This document shows positions 1 through 8,401 of a stretch of DNA of 64,000 bases, piece after piece. Each line of letters begins with the position of its first letter. The first letter of the stretch is position 1. Origin of the DNA: Streptomyces sp. 6-11-2. GTDB lineage: Bacteria; Actinomycetota; Actinomycetes; Streptomycetales; Streptomycetaceae. The notes beneath the pieces were generated by a model that searched no databases, was not told the origin of the DNA, and saw only the letters and a list, made by a program, of their open reading frames with translations. The DNA is taken from NCBI RefSeq assembly GCF_006540305.1, contig NZ_BJOR01000002.1:496001-560000 (forward strand). Direction: 5' to 3'. Made by a program: the position numbers and the translations under genes.

Positions 1-1054
1 GGAGCGCGCCCAGCGACAGGCGCCGGCCTCCGGCGGGGGCCGGATCGGCGTACCCGGCGTCGAAGCCGGCGCTGCCCGGGCGGCCGCCGTCGTCGCTGTA
101 GCTGGACTTTTGCGGGGGCTGCTGCAGCGTCGGCAGGGCGGTGGTCGGTGCGCTGTCCGTGGAGCCGTCGTACCCGTATCCGACGGCGCCGAGCGCGGCC
201 GTTGCGGCGACCGGCCGGCCGTCGAGGTACGCCTCGATGTCCGCGCGCATCTCGTCGGCGGACTGGTAGCGGTGGCCAGGGTTCTTGGCCAGCGCCTTCA
301 GGACGATCGCGTCCACCTCGGGAGGGATCTCAGGGCGGAAGACGCTCGGCGGTTGCGGAGCCTCGCGTACGTGCTGGTAGGCGACGGCGACCGGGGAGTC
401 GCCGATGAAGGGAGGCCGAACGGTGAAGAGTTCGTAGAGCAGGCAGCCGGTGGAGTACAGGTCGGAGCGGGCGTCAACGGTCTCGCCCTTCGCTTGTTCC
501 GGCGAGAGGTACTGCGCGGTGCCGATCACCGCGGCCGTCTGCGTCATCGTCATGCCGGAGTCCCCCATCGCGCGCGCGATGCCGAAGTCCATCACCTTCA
601 CCTGGCCGGTGCGGGTGAGCATCACGTTGGCGGGCTTGATGTCCCGGTGGACGATGCCGTTGCGGTGCGAGTACTCCAGCGCCTGGAGGATGCCGACGGT
701 CATCTCCATGGCGCGCTCGGGCAGCAGGTTGCGACCGCTGTGCAGCAGATCGCGCAGGGTCGAGCCGTCCACGTATTCCATGACGATGTACGGGATCAAG
801 ACGCCGTCGACGAAGTCCTCGCCGGTGTCGTGGACCCCGCAGATCGCGGGATGATTGAGCGAGGCGGCTGACTGGGCCTCCCTGCGGAACCGGGCCTGGA
901 ACGACGGATCGCGGGCGAGGTCCGCCCGCAGCGTCTTCACCGCGACGGAGCGGTCCAGGCGGATGTCATGGGCGAAATGGACCTCGGCCATGCCACCACG
1001 GCCGAGTATCGTGCCCAGCTCGTACCGCCCGCCTTGGCGACGTGGTTCTTCCAT
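1..1054 (-). CDS. Ser/Thr protein kinase, PknB-like (3' end beyond window)
   Basis: Reading leftward from the ATG at 1054 gives MEEPRRQGGRYELGTILGRG, a Hanks-type kinase N-terminus. It continues with the glycine loop GRGGMAEV, the catalytic lysine in VAVKTLR, the HRDIKPANV catalytic loop, the DFGIA metal-binding motif and SPEQAKGE in the activation segment. After the kinase domain comes a Gly/Pro/Ser-rich linker that leaves the window. Family members are usually membrane-anchored sensors that phosphorylate cytosolic targets. A C-terminal TM segment and sensor domain are expected but cannot be seen here. A 243-bp gap separates it from the divergent polymerase-like gene. Confidence 0.93.
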   Translation of the reverse strand, partial: MEEPRRQGGRYELGTILGRGGMAEVHFAHDIRLDRSVAVKTLRADLARDPSFQARFRREAQSAASLNHPAICGVHDTGEDFVDGVLIPYIVMEYVDGSTLRDLLHSGRNLLPERAMEMTVGILQALEYSHRNGIVHRDIKPANVMLTRTGQVKVMDFGIARAMGDSGMTMTQTAAVIGTAQYLSPEQAKGETVDARSDLYSTGCLLYELFTVRPPFIGDSPVAVAYQHVREAPQPPSVFRPEIPPEVDAIVLKALAKNPGHRYQSADEMRADIEAYLDGRPVAATAALGAVGYGYDGSTDSAPTTALPTLQQPPQKSSYSDDGGRPGSAGFDAGYADPAPAGGRRLSLGAL

Positions 1055-1522
1055 GGTGAGTCCCCCTGCCTCTCCCCTTTTCGGAGCCTCCCGGAGCCCG
1101 AACCTTCGGCACTGGGTTCGGGGAGGCGATGAAGCCCTCGCCAGCCGCTCGACGTGCGGTGACCGCAATGGCGATTGCGTGATCTTACAGGTCGTTTCAA
1201 AGTGAGATTCACCAGGCTTTGCGCCCAGGAGTTGAGCTGGCCGCGGGAGGCGCTGGCTGTCCGCGAAGGCCCTATGCTCGCGTAGACAACGACCTGATGT
1301 GGCCGGACCCACCACCTCGACCTCGGCAGCAGGTCGGCCGCCGACATCCTCACCGCCGTCTTCCACACCATCCCCGACGGCGTAGAGCGGATCTACATCA
1401 CGGCCGGCGACCCCTGGCACCGGGATGCCGACCGCTACCCCTACCTGCGCGACGCGGTCGCCGCCTGGCTGAACGCCCCCACACCGGGCTGGCGCACCGA
1501 CACCGGCCGCGGCCGCGACCGG

Positions 1523-2839
1523 ATGGCCGGACACTTCGTCCACGCCCGCAACCCCGTCGGTCGCTACCAGCGCGAGAACGGCGACAGCCACGTGGAGATC
1601 CGCTCGGTGGGGGAGTGGTTCGACACCGACGGAGACACCCCCGCCACCATCCGCGACGCCTTCGTCCTGCTGTGGCAGGCCCTGCGCCACCACTGGCCCG
1701 ACGCGGTCATCATGGGATCTCCCTCCCAGACCGGCCGTGACCTGTGGACCCGCACCATCCCCACCCGCGGCCAGTACGCCGACGGCTTCCCCGTCCTGTC
1801 GCAGGAGCTGCGCGGCCTGCTGCACGCCACCGCAGGCCAGGGCCGCAACGAACTGATCACTCCGCCCCGTGTACCTGAGCAGCTGCCCCAACTTGTCGAG
1901 TACGACCGCACCTTCGCCTACGCCAAACACACCTGGAAGTCCCCGGTCGGCACCCCCCGCCGCATCACCGCCGCCACGTTCGCCGCCTGGTCGGAGAAGG
2001 AACAGATCCGCGCCCTGTACGGGTGTGGGCACTGGCAGGTGCGCGTGACGGTCCCCGACACTTGGAACCACGTCGGACTCCTCCCCGCTCCCGCCCCCGG
2101 AGACCGCGCCTGGCACTACCCGGCCACACCCGGAGCCACCTTCACCACCTGGGCCGGCGGCCCCGAAATCCATACCGCCCTGACCAACCCACTCCAACCG
2201 TGGAAGATCGAAATCCTCGACGGCATCCTGTGGGACGACGGCAAACCCCTTGACGACTGGGCCAAGAAACTCAAGGAGACCTGGACCAACCTCTCCGCTC
2301 AGGCCCACTTCCAGGGCAACCCTCAGCAGGCCCGCGCCGCTCACCTCGCCTCCCGCGCCGTGCGCTCCATCCTCCTGTACGGCATCGGCTCCTTCGCTCA
2401 ACGCCCCCGCATGGTCACCGGCACCACCCCCCGCACCCTGGAACGCGACGTGCCCCCAGATGCCGAGATCATCGCCTTCGACGACGAACTGATCACCTGG
2501 CAGAAGCCCACCGGCTTCGCCCTGGACCCCAACGCCCACCCCGAATGGGCCGCCGCGATCTGGTCCGGCGCTCGGGCCGCCCTGCTTACCCAACGCCACC
2601 GCGACGACGACACCTACGCTGGCGCCCTCCATGCCCCGCCCGGCACCGTCGTCGCCTTCCGCACCGACGCCCTCTACCTCACCCAGCCCCAGAACTGGCC
2701 CCACCACCACCAGCCCGGCGACTACCTCCTCAAAGGCCACCTCACCGGACCCCTGCCCGCCCCCACCACCGAAGAAGAACTCCTGACCCTGCGAGACGCC
2801 GGACGCGCCGCCCTCACCACCACCGGCCAGGAGGCCTGA
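1523..2839 (+). CDS. Tap-like / family-B-polymerase-like protein, N-terminus disrupted
   Basis: The first in-frame ATG (1523) gives 438 aa, but coding character extends upstream in the same frame to 1298 (THHLDLGSRSAADILTAVF...). The true N-terminus therefore appears lost or frameshifted; an ATG at 1297 lies one frame off. Palm-like motifs are visible: EYDRTFAYA (motif A-like), PLDDWAKKL, and RSILLYGIGSFAQRP (motif B-like). The last resembles the GIGKLRERP segment I recall from Streptomyces telomere-associated protein Tap. Tap-type proteins help end-patching of linear replicons. The gene overlaps the next by one base (TGATG), which implies translational coupling. The function is inferred from motifs and gene order, not proven. 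Confidence 0.55.
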   Translation: MAGHFVHARNPVGRYQRENGDSHVEIRSVGEWFDTDGDTPATIRDAFVLLWQALRHHWPDAVIMGSPSQTGRDLWTRTIPTRGQYADGFPVLSQELRGLLHATAGQGRNELITPPRVPEQLPQLVEYDRTFAYAKHTWKSPVGTPRRITAATFAAWSEKEQIRALYGCGHWQVRVTVPDTWNHVGLLPAPAPGDRAWHYPATPGATFTTWAGGPEIHTALTNPLQPWKIEILDGILWDDGKPLDDWAKKLKETWTNLSAQAHFQGNPQQARAAHLASRAVRSILLYGIGSFAQRPRMVTGTTPRTLERDVPPDAEIIAFDDELITWQKPTGFALDPNAHPEWAAAIWSGARAALLTQRHRDDDTYAGALHAPPGTVVAFRTDALYLTQPQNWPHHHQPGDYLLKGHLTGPLPAPTTEEELLTLRDAGRAALTTTGQEA

Positions 2840-3561
2840 TGCCGCCCCGCCGACGCCGCAACCGCCCGAGAAACCAGAGAGGGTTGAACGAAGCGGCACG
2901 CCTTGCCGACCGCCTCCAACAGGCCGGCTACACCAAACGCGACATCGCCCGCATCATCAACCGCGACCCCTCCCTCGTCTCGCAGTTCTACACCCGAAAC
3001 AAAGGCGCCGCCTTCGTCACCGCCCTACGCGAAGTCCTCACCGCCGTCGAAGTCGGAGGCATCACCGACCTGCCCGAACTCGCAGCCATCGCCGCCCGTC
3101 ACACCCACCGCCGCACGACCGCGACCGGTGCCCCCGCCCGGGTGCGCACCAAAGCCGTCCTGATCACCCCCACCGGCACCGGCGCCGGCCGCGTCGGCGT
3201 CCAGGCCATCGCCTCCGGCTCCACCCGCCTGCGCCCCCTGATCGCCGAAGCCGCCCAGCGCGGCCTGCGCCTGGCCTTCACCGTCCGCCTCGCCAAGACC
3301 GGCTACCTCCACCCCTCCGGCAGCCGCACCGACTCACCCGGTATCCGCCGCAACATCATCCAACGCGCCGACCACACCGAAGAACGCTCCTATGGCTCCG
3401 GCCCCACCGGCGGCTTTGATGCCGCCGAGTTCGCCCGCCGCGTCGATGCCACCGCCGGCGACGTGACCGCCGCCGTACGCCAGTGGCTCGTGGAAACCGG
3501 ACGCATCCGTGCAGACGCACAGATCATCCACCTCGAAGTCCGCACCTGGCGCGCACGCTGA
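2839..3561 (+). CDS. HTH protein, candidate terminal-protein-like partner
   Basis: A 240-aa basic protein whose ATG overlaps the stop of the polymerase-like gene. Residues ~20-60 hold a helix-turn-helix (YTKRDIARIINRDPSLVSQF). An Arg-rich stretch and a beta-rich C-terminal half follow, ending IIHLEVRTWRAR. This order (HTH, basic middle, LEVxF-like C-terminus) parallels Tpg, the protein bound covalently to Streptomyces telomeres, and tap-tpg operons have the same gene order. Sequence identity to Tpg itself is not evident by eye. It could instead be a plasmid-type regulator. Confidence 0.5.
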   Translation: MPPRRRRNRPRNQRGLNEAARLADRLQQAGYTKRDIARIINRDPSLVSQFYTRNKGAAFVTALREVLTAVEVGGITDLPELAAIAARHTHRRTTATGAPARVRTKAVLITPTGTGAGRVGVQAIASGSTRLRPLIAEAAQRGLRLAFTVRLAKTGYLHPSGSRTDSPGIRRNIIQRADHTEERSYGSGPTGGFDAAEFARRVDATAGDVTAAVRQWLVETGRIRADAQIIHLEVRTWRAR

Positions 3562-3679
3562 CCTACTCGGCAGCGGCGCGCGGACTGTAGCGGGCGACCT
3601 TGCCGCCGCACGCGCGCCAAGCACCAGCGCTGAGCGATCCTGGTCCCGGCGTCGGTGCCGTTCGCTCTGGACATGGCTT

Positions 3680-3711
3680 AGTGGTTGGCTCCGGAAGTCC
3701 TTCGGGGGTTG
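3680..3711 (+). repeat. Left inverted end of IS630-like cassette
   Basis: Contains GTGGTTGGCTCCGGAAG followed by TCCTTCGGGGGTT. It matches the reverse complement of 7354-7385 except for about two bases. Confidence 0.75.
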
Positions 3712-3712
3712 A

Positions 3713-3898
3713 TCAAGCAGCGAGGTGGAGCGAGGATTTTTCCGGGTGATTGGAGGTATGCCGGTCGAGCCTGGCCAGTGGATCGTCCAGGTCGGAGGCG
3801 GTGAACTTCCACTCGAACGGCTGTGCCGTGGCGTTGTAGCGGTCTTCGAAGGCTCGGAGCCGATCCCCGGCCTGGGCAAGGTCGGTGAAGTCGTTGGG
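3713..3898 (-). pseudogene. IS630-family transposase, C-terminal remnant
   Basis: Reading leftward gives PNDFTDLAQAGDRLRAFEDR, then YNATAQPFEWKFTASDLDD and LARLDRH, ending just inside the left inverted end. The FEDRYNATAQPFEWKFT stretch is typical of the C-terminus of actinobacterial IS630 DDE transposases. About 60 residues remain of an expected ~350, so it is inactive. Confidence 0.75.
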
Positions 3899-4066
3899 TG
3901 AGACAAGACACCATCCTGCCCACGGGCACCTTCGTCGGCAGCCCCGAGGACGCCCTGGATGGTGCCTGCGGCCTTTACCTCGTCGCCTTCGGTATCTGAC
4001 ACAGCGGCAGGCAGCCTGCCGGCTCCGGGGTCAACCCCCGAATGACTGCCAAAGCCAATGACTTGG

Positions 4067-4711
4067 TTAGTGGCGGCTGAGATAGGTGAGGACTGCGAGG
4101 ACGCGGCGGTGGCCGCTGTCGGCCGGCGAGAGGCCGAGCTTGGCGAAGATGTTGCCGATGTGCTTGTGGACGGCGTTCTCGGTGATGACGAGCCGGGCCG
4201 CGATCGTGGCGTTGTCCTTTCCTTCGGCCATCAGGGCGAGAACTTCGCGTTCGCGTGGCGTGAGGGCGGCAATCGGGTCGTGGGCGTGACGGGTGAGGAG
4301 CTGCCCGATCACCTCGGCGTCCATGACGGTACCGCCGGCGGCGACCCGCCGCAGCGCGTCGATGAACTCGCTCACCCGGCTCACCCGGTCCTTGAGAAGG
4401 TAGCCGATGCCGCCGCGTCCATCGGAGATCAGCTCGCCGGCGTACTGCTGCTCGACGTATTGGGAGAGGACGAGCACGGGCAGGCCGGGGTGCTGGCGGC
4501 GGGCGTGGATGGCGGCGTGGATGCCCTCGTCGCGGAAGGTTGGCGGTAGCCGTACGTCGACGATGGTGACGTCCGGTCGGTGTTCGGTGACGGCGGCGAC
4601 GAAGCCGGGGGCGTCCTGGGTGATCGCGGCGACGTGAAAGCCCTTGGCGGTCAGCAGGAGTTCCAGCCCATTGGACAGCAGGACGTTGTCCTCGGCGATC
4701 ACGACCCGCAT
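4067..4711 (-). CDS. LuxR/NarL-family response regulator
   Basis: A 214-aa regulator. The receiver domain starts MRVVIAEDNVLL (acidic pocket E-D), has the phospho-acceptor Asp in VTIVDVRLPP and the conserved Lys in YLLKDRV. The C-terminal LuxR HTH reads LTPREREVLALMAEGKDNATIAARL...VHKHIGNIFAKLGL. Its ATG lies inside the 3' end of the histidine kinase gene (13-nt overlap), so the pair is co-translated. A GC hairpin (CGGGG-tcaa-CCCCCG, ~4024-4041) just after the stop may end transcription. Confidence 0.95.
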   Translation of the reverse strand: MRVVIAEDNVLLSNGLELLLTAKGFHVAAITQDAPGFVAAVTEHRPDVTIVDVRLPPTFRDEGIHAAIHARRQHPGLPVLVLSQYVEQQYAGELISDGRGGIGYLLKDRVSRVSEFIDALRRVAAGGTVMDAEVIGQLLTRHAHDPIAALTPREREVLALMAEGKDNATIAARLVITENAVHKHIGNIFAKLGLSPADSGHRRVLAVLTYLSRH

Positions 4712-5859
4712 GCCAGGCTCACAGTGATCGTGGTCGGGCCGCCGCTGGGGCTGTGGATGTGGACGGTGCCGTCGAGCGCCAGGACACGGTGGCGGATTCC
4801 GGCGATGCCGGTACCCAGCGTCTCGTCGGCGCCGCCGACTCCGTCGTCGGTGACCTCGATCGACAGCCGGTCACCGTCGCGTGCGACGCGGACGGCGGTC
4901 CGGGTGGCCCGGCTGTGCTTGGCCGCATTGGTGAGCGCCTCGGCGATCGTGAAGTAGGCCACGGCCTCGACCGCGGCGGGGATCGTGCCGAGATCGCCGA
5001 TATCGAGGGTGGTGTCGATCGCCGATCGGGTCCCCAGCGCGGCCAGCGCCCCGGCGAGGCCGCGATCGGCGAGGACCGGCGGGTAGATCGTCCGGATCAC
5101 CACACGAAGCTCCGCCATGGCCTCCTCGGTACTCTCATGCGCTTCCTCCAAGAGTCTGGCCACCGTCTGGGGGTCCTCGCTCAGCGACTCACGGGCCAGG
5201 CCCAGCCGCATCGCGATGGCCACCAGCCGGGCCTGGGTGCCGTCGTGCAGGTCACGTTCGATCCGGCGGAGTTCCGCGCCGTGCGCGTTCATGGCGTCGG
5301 CCCGCGTCTCGGTCAGCGTCTCCACACGCTGCGCCAACCTCTCAGTGGCCGAGGGGGACAGCAACGCAACACAGATCCGGGCGTGTAGGCGCGCCAGCAG
5401 TGGAACCAGCCAGTAGGTCAGGGCCGCGAAGATGACGACTTGTGCGGTCCCCAGGGTCAACGCCGTGCCCCAACCGGACAGTGGAACACCGGCGGCGAAG
5501 CCGCCCGCGCGGGTACCGGCGGGCAACGCCCACCACAAGGGCACCGTGATGGCCGTGGCCACCGCGTTACCTGCGCACAGCACCACGACGAGCCCGAACA
5601 CCAGACTGGTCACGATGCATGTGCACAGCCACCCGAGAACGCGCCACGTACCGACACGGACGGGACCAGAACGCGGAGAAAGCAGCAGCCGGTCGGCGCG
5701 GCGACGATGCCAGGACGCCCAAGCGCGAGCCGTCATCGGGACGATGAGTACGGGTAGCGCGAACAGGGCGACCGCAGCGGTGAACAGGCTTTCCAGTAGA
5801 TAACCCAGACCGCGCCACATCGCCGAAAGCCGACTGGCCCCATGGTGGTTCATTCGCAC
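4699..5859 (-). CDS. NarL-type sensor histidine kinase
   Basis: A 386-aa membrane kinase with hydrophobic helices in residues ~15-165. The HisKA_3 box is RRIERDLHDGTQARLVAIAMRLG with the phospho-acceptor His. The HATPase_c domain has EALTNAAKHSRAT (N box), VTDDGVGGAD (G1) and GTGIAGIRHRV (G2). It pairs with the overlapping LuxR regulator. It is divergent from the serine hydrolase gene across a ~107-bp gap, so that hydrolase is a plausible regulatory target. Confidence 0.95.
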   Translation of the reverse strand: MRMNHHGASRLSAMWRGLGYLLESLFTAAVALFALPVLIVPMTARAWASWHRRRADRLLLSPRSGPVRVGTWRVLGWLCTCIVTSLVFGLVVVLCAGNAVATAITVPLWWALPAGTRAGGFAAGVPLSGWGTALTLGTAQVVIFAALTYWLVPLLARLHARICVALLSPSATERLAQRVETLTETRADAMNAHGAELRRIERDLHDGTQARLVAIAMRLGLARESLSEDPQTVARLLEEAHESTEEAMAELRVVIRTIYPPVLADRGLAGALAALGTRSAIDTTLDIGDLGTIPAAVEAVAYFTIAEALTNAAKHSRATRTAVRVARDGDRLSIEVTDDGVGGADETLGTGIAGIRHRVLALDGTVHIHSPSGGPTTITVSLACGS

Positions 5860-5966
5860 AAGTCTGAGCCATGGCGACCGAGCCTGGCACTACAGCCCAC
5901 TACCCCTTGTTCTCACTGGTGAGCTGTATCGTCCGCTTCCCCCTACCAGACCTAGCGTCAACGCCC

Positions 5967-7196
5967 ATGACGAGTTCACCGATTCATTCACCACGGCGGC
6001 GCGGGGGATCCCTCCGACGAAACCTGGCCCTGGCCGCCATCGTGGCCGGAACCCTTTCCACCAGTTGTACGTCCGGCGCGGGGGCCGCCAAACAGCACGA
6101 CGACCAGGCCCAGCTTCGGCGCGACGCCGACGCGATCACTGCACTCGGTGTGACGGGAGTGCAGGCCCGTCTGGTCACCCCTGACGGCTGGAACCTGACC
6201 GCCACCAGCGGCGTCGCCGACCTGACGGCCCGGCGGCCGGTCCCCTCGAACGGCTACTTCCGGACAGCCAGCGTCACCAAGGCGTTCGTGGCCACCGTGA
6301 TCCTGCAACTCGCCGGCGACGGCAAGCTCTCCCTGAACGACACGGTCGAGCGATGGTTGCCGGGCGTGGTGTCCGGAAACGGCAATGACGGCCGCGCGAT
6401 CACCATCCGTCAACTGCTCCAGCACACCAGCGGTCTTCACGACGACTACCCCGACTACACCTCGGCGAAGAACTTCTACCAGCACCGATACGACACCTAC
6501 ACCCCCGAGCAGACCGTCGGCCGAGCGATGCGTCACCGGCCGGACTTCCAGCCCGGCAAGGACTGGAATTACTCCAACACCGGCTACGTCCTGCTCGGCA
6601 TGATCATCCAGCGGGTCACCGGACACCCCTGGCATCAGGAGGTACAGGATCGGATCGTCCGGCCGCTCGGCCTCAAGCACACCTTCTGGCCGGGTACTTC
6701 GCCCAAGCTGCCCCAGCCACACGCTGAGACCTACCAAAGGTTCAAGCCCGGCGAAGCGCCCGTGGACGTCACCGAGCAAGTCGGCTCGGGCACCAATGGA
6801 GAGGCCGGACTCGTCTCCACCACCGCCGATATCAACCGATTCTTCCGCGCATTGCTCGGCGGCCGGCTCCTGCCCCCGGCGCAGCTGACGCAGATGAAAC
6901 AGGCCAGCCCAGTCAGCAAGGAGTTCCAGCAGCTCATGCCGGGCGTCCGTGATGGGTTGGGACTCTTCTCGCGCCCACTGTCGTGCGGCGGCACGTACTG
7001 GGGCCACGAGGGCGGCGATTCCGGGTGGATCACCGCCGACGGTGTCACTGCCGACGGCCGGCGCAGCGTCACAGTCTCGTTGTCGGGCGTGTTCGCCCAA
7101 TCGGCGGACGACGTCCTGCACGTGGTACAGGCCGAAAGCAAGCTGGTCGACGACGCCCTGTGCGCGACTCCGAACGCCGACCATCAGCGGCGTTGA
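5967..7196 (+). CDS. Secreted/lipidated serine hydrolase, beta-lactamase/DD-peptidase fold
   Basis: The ATG at 5967 is chosen because it gives an export signal: RRRGGSLRR, a hydrophobic core, then a lipobox-like LSTSC. An earlier in-frame ATG at 5871 would bury this. Class C/DD-carboxypeptidase motifs are present: SVTK (SxxK nucleophile), YSN (YxN) and the late GHEGG. The 409-aa length suits D-alanyl-D-alanine carboxypeptidase or esterase homologues. It probably acts at the cell surface on peptidoglycan or a small ester/lactam. Divergent from the two-component system inside the same inverted-repeat-bounded cassette. Confidence 0.88.
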   Translation: MTSSPIHSPRRRGGSLRRNLALAAIVAGTLSTSCTSGAGAAKQHDDQAQLRRDADAITALGVTGVQARLVTPDGWNLTATSGVADLTARRPVPSNGYFRTASVTKAFVATVILQLAGDGKLSLNDTVERWLPGVVSGNGNDGRAITIRQLLQHTSGLHDDYPDYTSAKNFYQHRYDTYTPEQTVGRAMRHRPDFQPGKDWNYSNTGYVLLGMIIQRVTGHPWHQEVQDRIVRPLGLKHTFWPGTSPKLPQPHAETYQRFKPGEAPVDVTEQVGSGTNGEAGLVSTTADINRFFRALLGGRLLPPAQLTQMKQASPVSKEFQQLMPGVRDGLGLFSRPLSCGGTYWGHEGGDSGWITADGVTADGRRSVTVSLSGVFAQSADDVLHVVQAESKLVDDALCATPNADHQRR

Positions 7197-7353
7197 GGTC
7201 CTCCGCATGGAGCGGGTACGGGACATCTGCGCACCGGACGGTCCGGAAGCAGGAAGGCCGGGCGGCGGCGGCGTTCGCACTCCCGCAGCGGATCCGGCGT
7301 CATCTTGACTACATCGCCTGGCTGGTCGATAGATACAACACCGGCTCCGGAGC

Positions 7354-7385
7354 CAACCCTCGAAGGGCTTCCGGAGCCAACCACT
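7354..7385 (-). repeat. Right inverted end of IS630-like cassette
   Basis: Inverted copy of 3680-3711. A palindrome GGCTCCGGAGCC (7343-7354) lies at its inner edge. The TA at 7386-7387 abuts it, and the IS5-family terminal repeat begins at 7387. Confidence 0.7.
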
Positions 7386-7386
7386 T

Positions 7387-8275
7387 ACTGATCATTTCAG
7401 AATGAGGTCCGGAGTCGTCTCAAGCAGATGATGCTGCAGGCGAGTTGGAGGAGGCCGAGGTGGAGGTCGGCGCGTATCTCGTAGCGGATCCGGAGTCGTT
7501 TGAACTGGTGGAGCCAGGCGAAGGTCCGCTCGACGACCCGGCGGGTCTTGCCCAGGCCGGAACCGTGAGCGGTGCCTTTCCGGGCGATCTTCGGTGTGAT
7601 GCCGCGGGCCCGCAGGAGACGGCGGTACTTGTCGTAGTCGTAGCCGCGGTCGGCGAACAGCCGGCGAGGCCGGTGACGTGGCCGTCCGCGTATCCCGCGG
7701 ATGCGGGGTATCGCGTCCAGTAGTGGCATCAGTTGGGTGACATCGTGACGGTTTCCGCTGGTCAGGGTGACAGCCAGGGGTGTTCCGTGCCGATCGGTGA
7801 TCAGGTGGTGTTTGCTGCCCGGGCGGGCGCGGTCGACCGGCGAAGGTCCGGTGTGAGCCCCCCTTTGAGGGCTCTGACATGGGAGCCGTCGACGGCCGCG
7901 TCATCCATGTCCAGCAGGCCCGCTCCCCGCAGCTCCGCCAGAAGGACCTCGTGCAGACGGGGCCACACGCCAGCCTGCGTCCAGTCCCGAAGGCGCCGCC
8001 AGGACGTCACCCCACTGCAGCCGATCTTCTCCGTGGGGACGTCTGCCCAGCTCACACCCTTGCACAGGACGTAAACGATGCCCCGCAAGGCAGCGCGGTC
8101 ATCCGCCGGCAACCGACCTGGGTACCGTCGACGCCGCGGTGGGCGAGGAGGGAGCAACGGGGCAACACGTTCCCACAGGTCATCAGGCACAAGATCATCC
8201 GACACTCGAAGAACTCTGCCGCCATCAAGCCCAACTGCCAAGCCCCACACGCCAACTCATTCTGAAATGATCAGT
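7387..8275 (-). mobile_element. IS5-family element with -1 frameshift transposase
   Basis: About 889 bp with perfect 20-bp terminal inverted repeats (7387-7406 and 8256-8275, ACTGATCATTTCAGAATGAG). Size, two-frame transposase and A/G slip site match the IS427-like group of IS5. No clear target duplication is visible. The left end abuts the right end of the IS630-type cassette. Confidence 0.85.
7397..8250 (-). CDS. IS5-family transposase (two frames joined by -1 frameshift)
   Basis: The first frame (8250 or GTG 8205 down to 7801) begins VSDDLVPDDLWERVAPLLPP and includes DMDDAAVDGSHVRALKGG. The second frame carries ARPGSKHHLITDRHGTPL, LFADRGYDYDKYRRLL and RRVVERTFAWLHQFKRLRIRYE, the D/E parts of the DDE domain. 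The frames meet at AAAGGGGGG near 7860, where reading GGGGGG shifted back one base continues from KGG into AHTGPSPVDRARPG. Programmed -1 slippage is usual for this group, so the enzyme may be functional. Confidence 0.85.
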
Positions 8276-8401
8276 TCAGTGCGTGTTTCTAATCTGCTCA
8301 GGCTGCGGCATCACAGGATGCCCAGGAAGTCGGAGGCGCCGCTGGCCGCGCGTCTCATACCATCGGCCCGCACCGACCCGTCGAGTATCACCGAGGACTT
8401 T

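Larger units (their letters stand above)
3680..7387. mobile_element. Cassette bounded by IS630-type inverted ends
   Basis: Near-identical ~32-bp inverted repeats (3680-3711 and 7354-7385, about 30/32 matches) face each other across 3.7 kb. A TA dinucleotide abuts each outer edge (3679-3680 and 7386-7387), as expected for IS630/Tc1-mariner insertion. A transposase C-terminus is fused to the left end. The interior holds a two-component system and a secreted serine hydrolase rather than a full transposase. An IS5-family element sits directly against the right edge. Confidence 0.6.

Noticed and set aside
937..1371. 144-aa minus-strand reading frame over the kinase start
   Set aside because: It overlaps the true kinase frame and has no family character.
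5988..7280. 430-aa minus-strand frame opposite the serine hydrolase
   Set aside because: Mirror frame of a clear gene with signal peptide and catalytic motifs on the plus strand.
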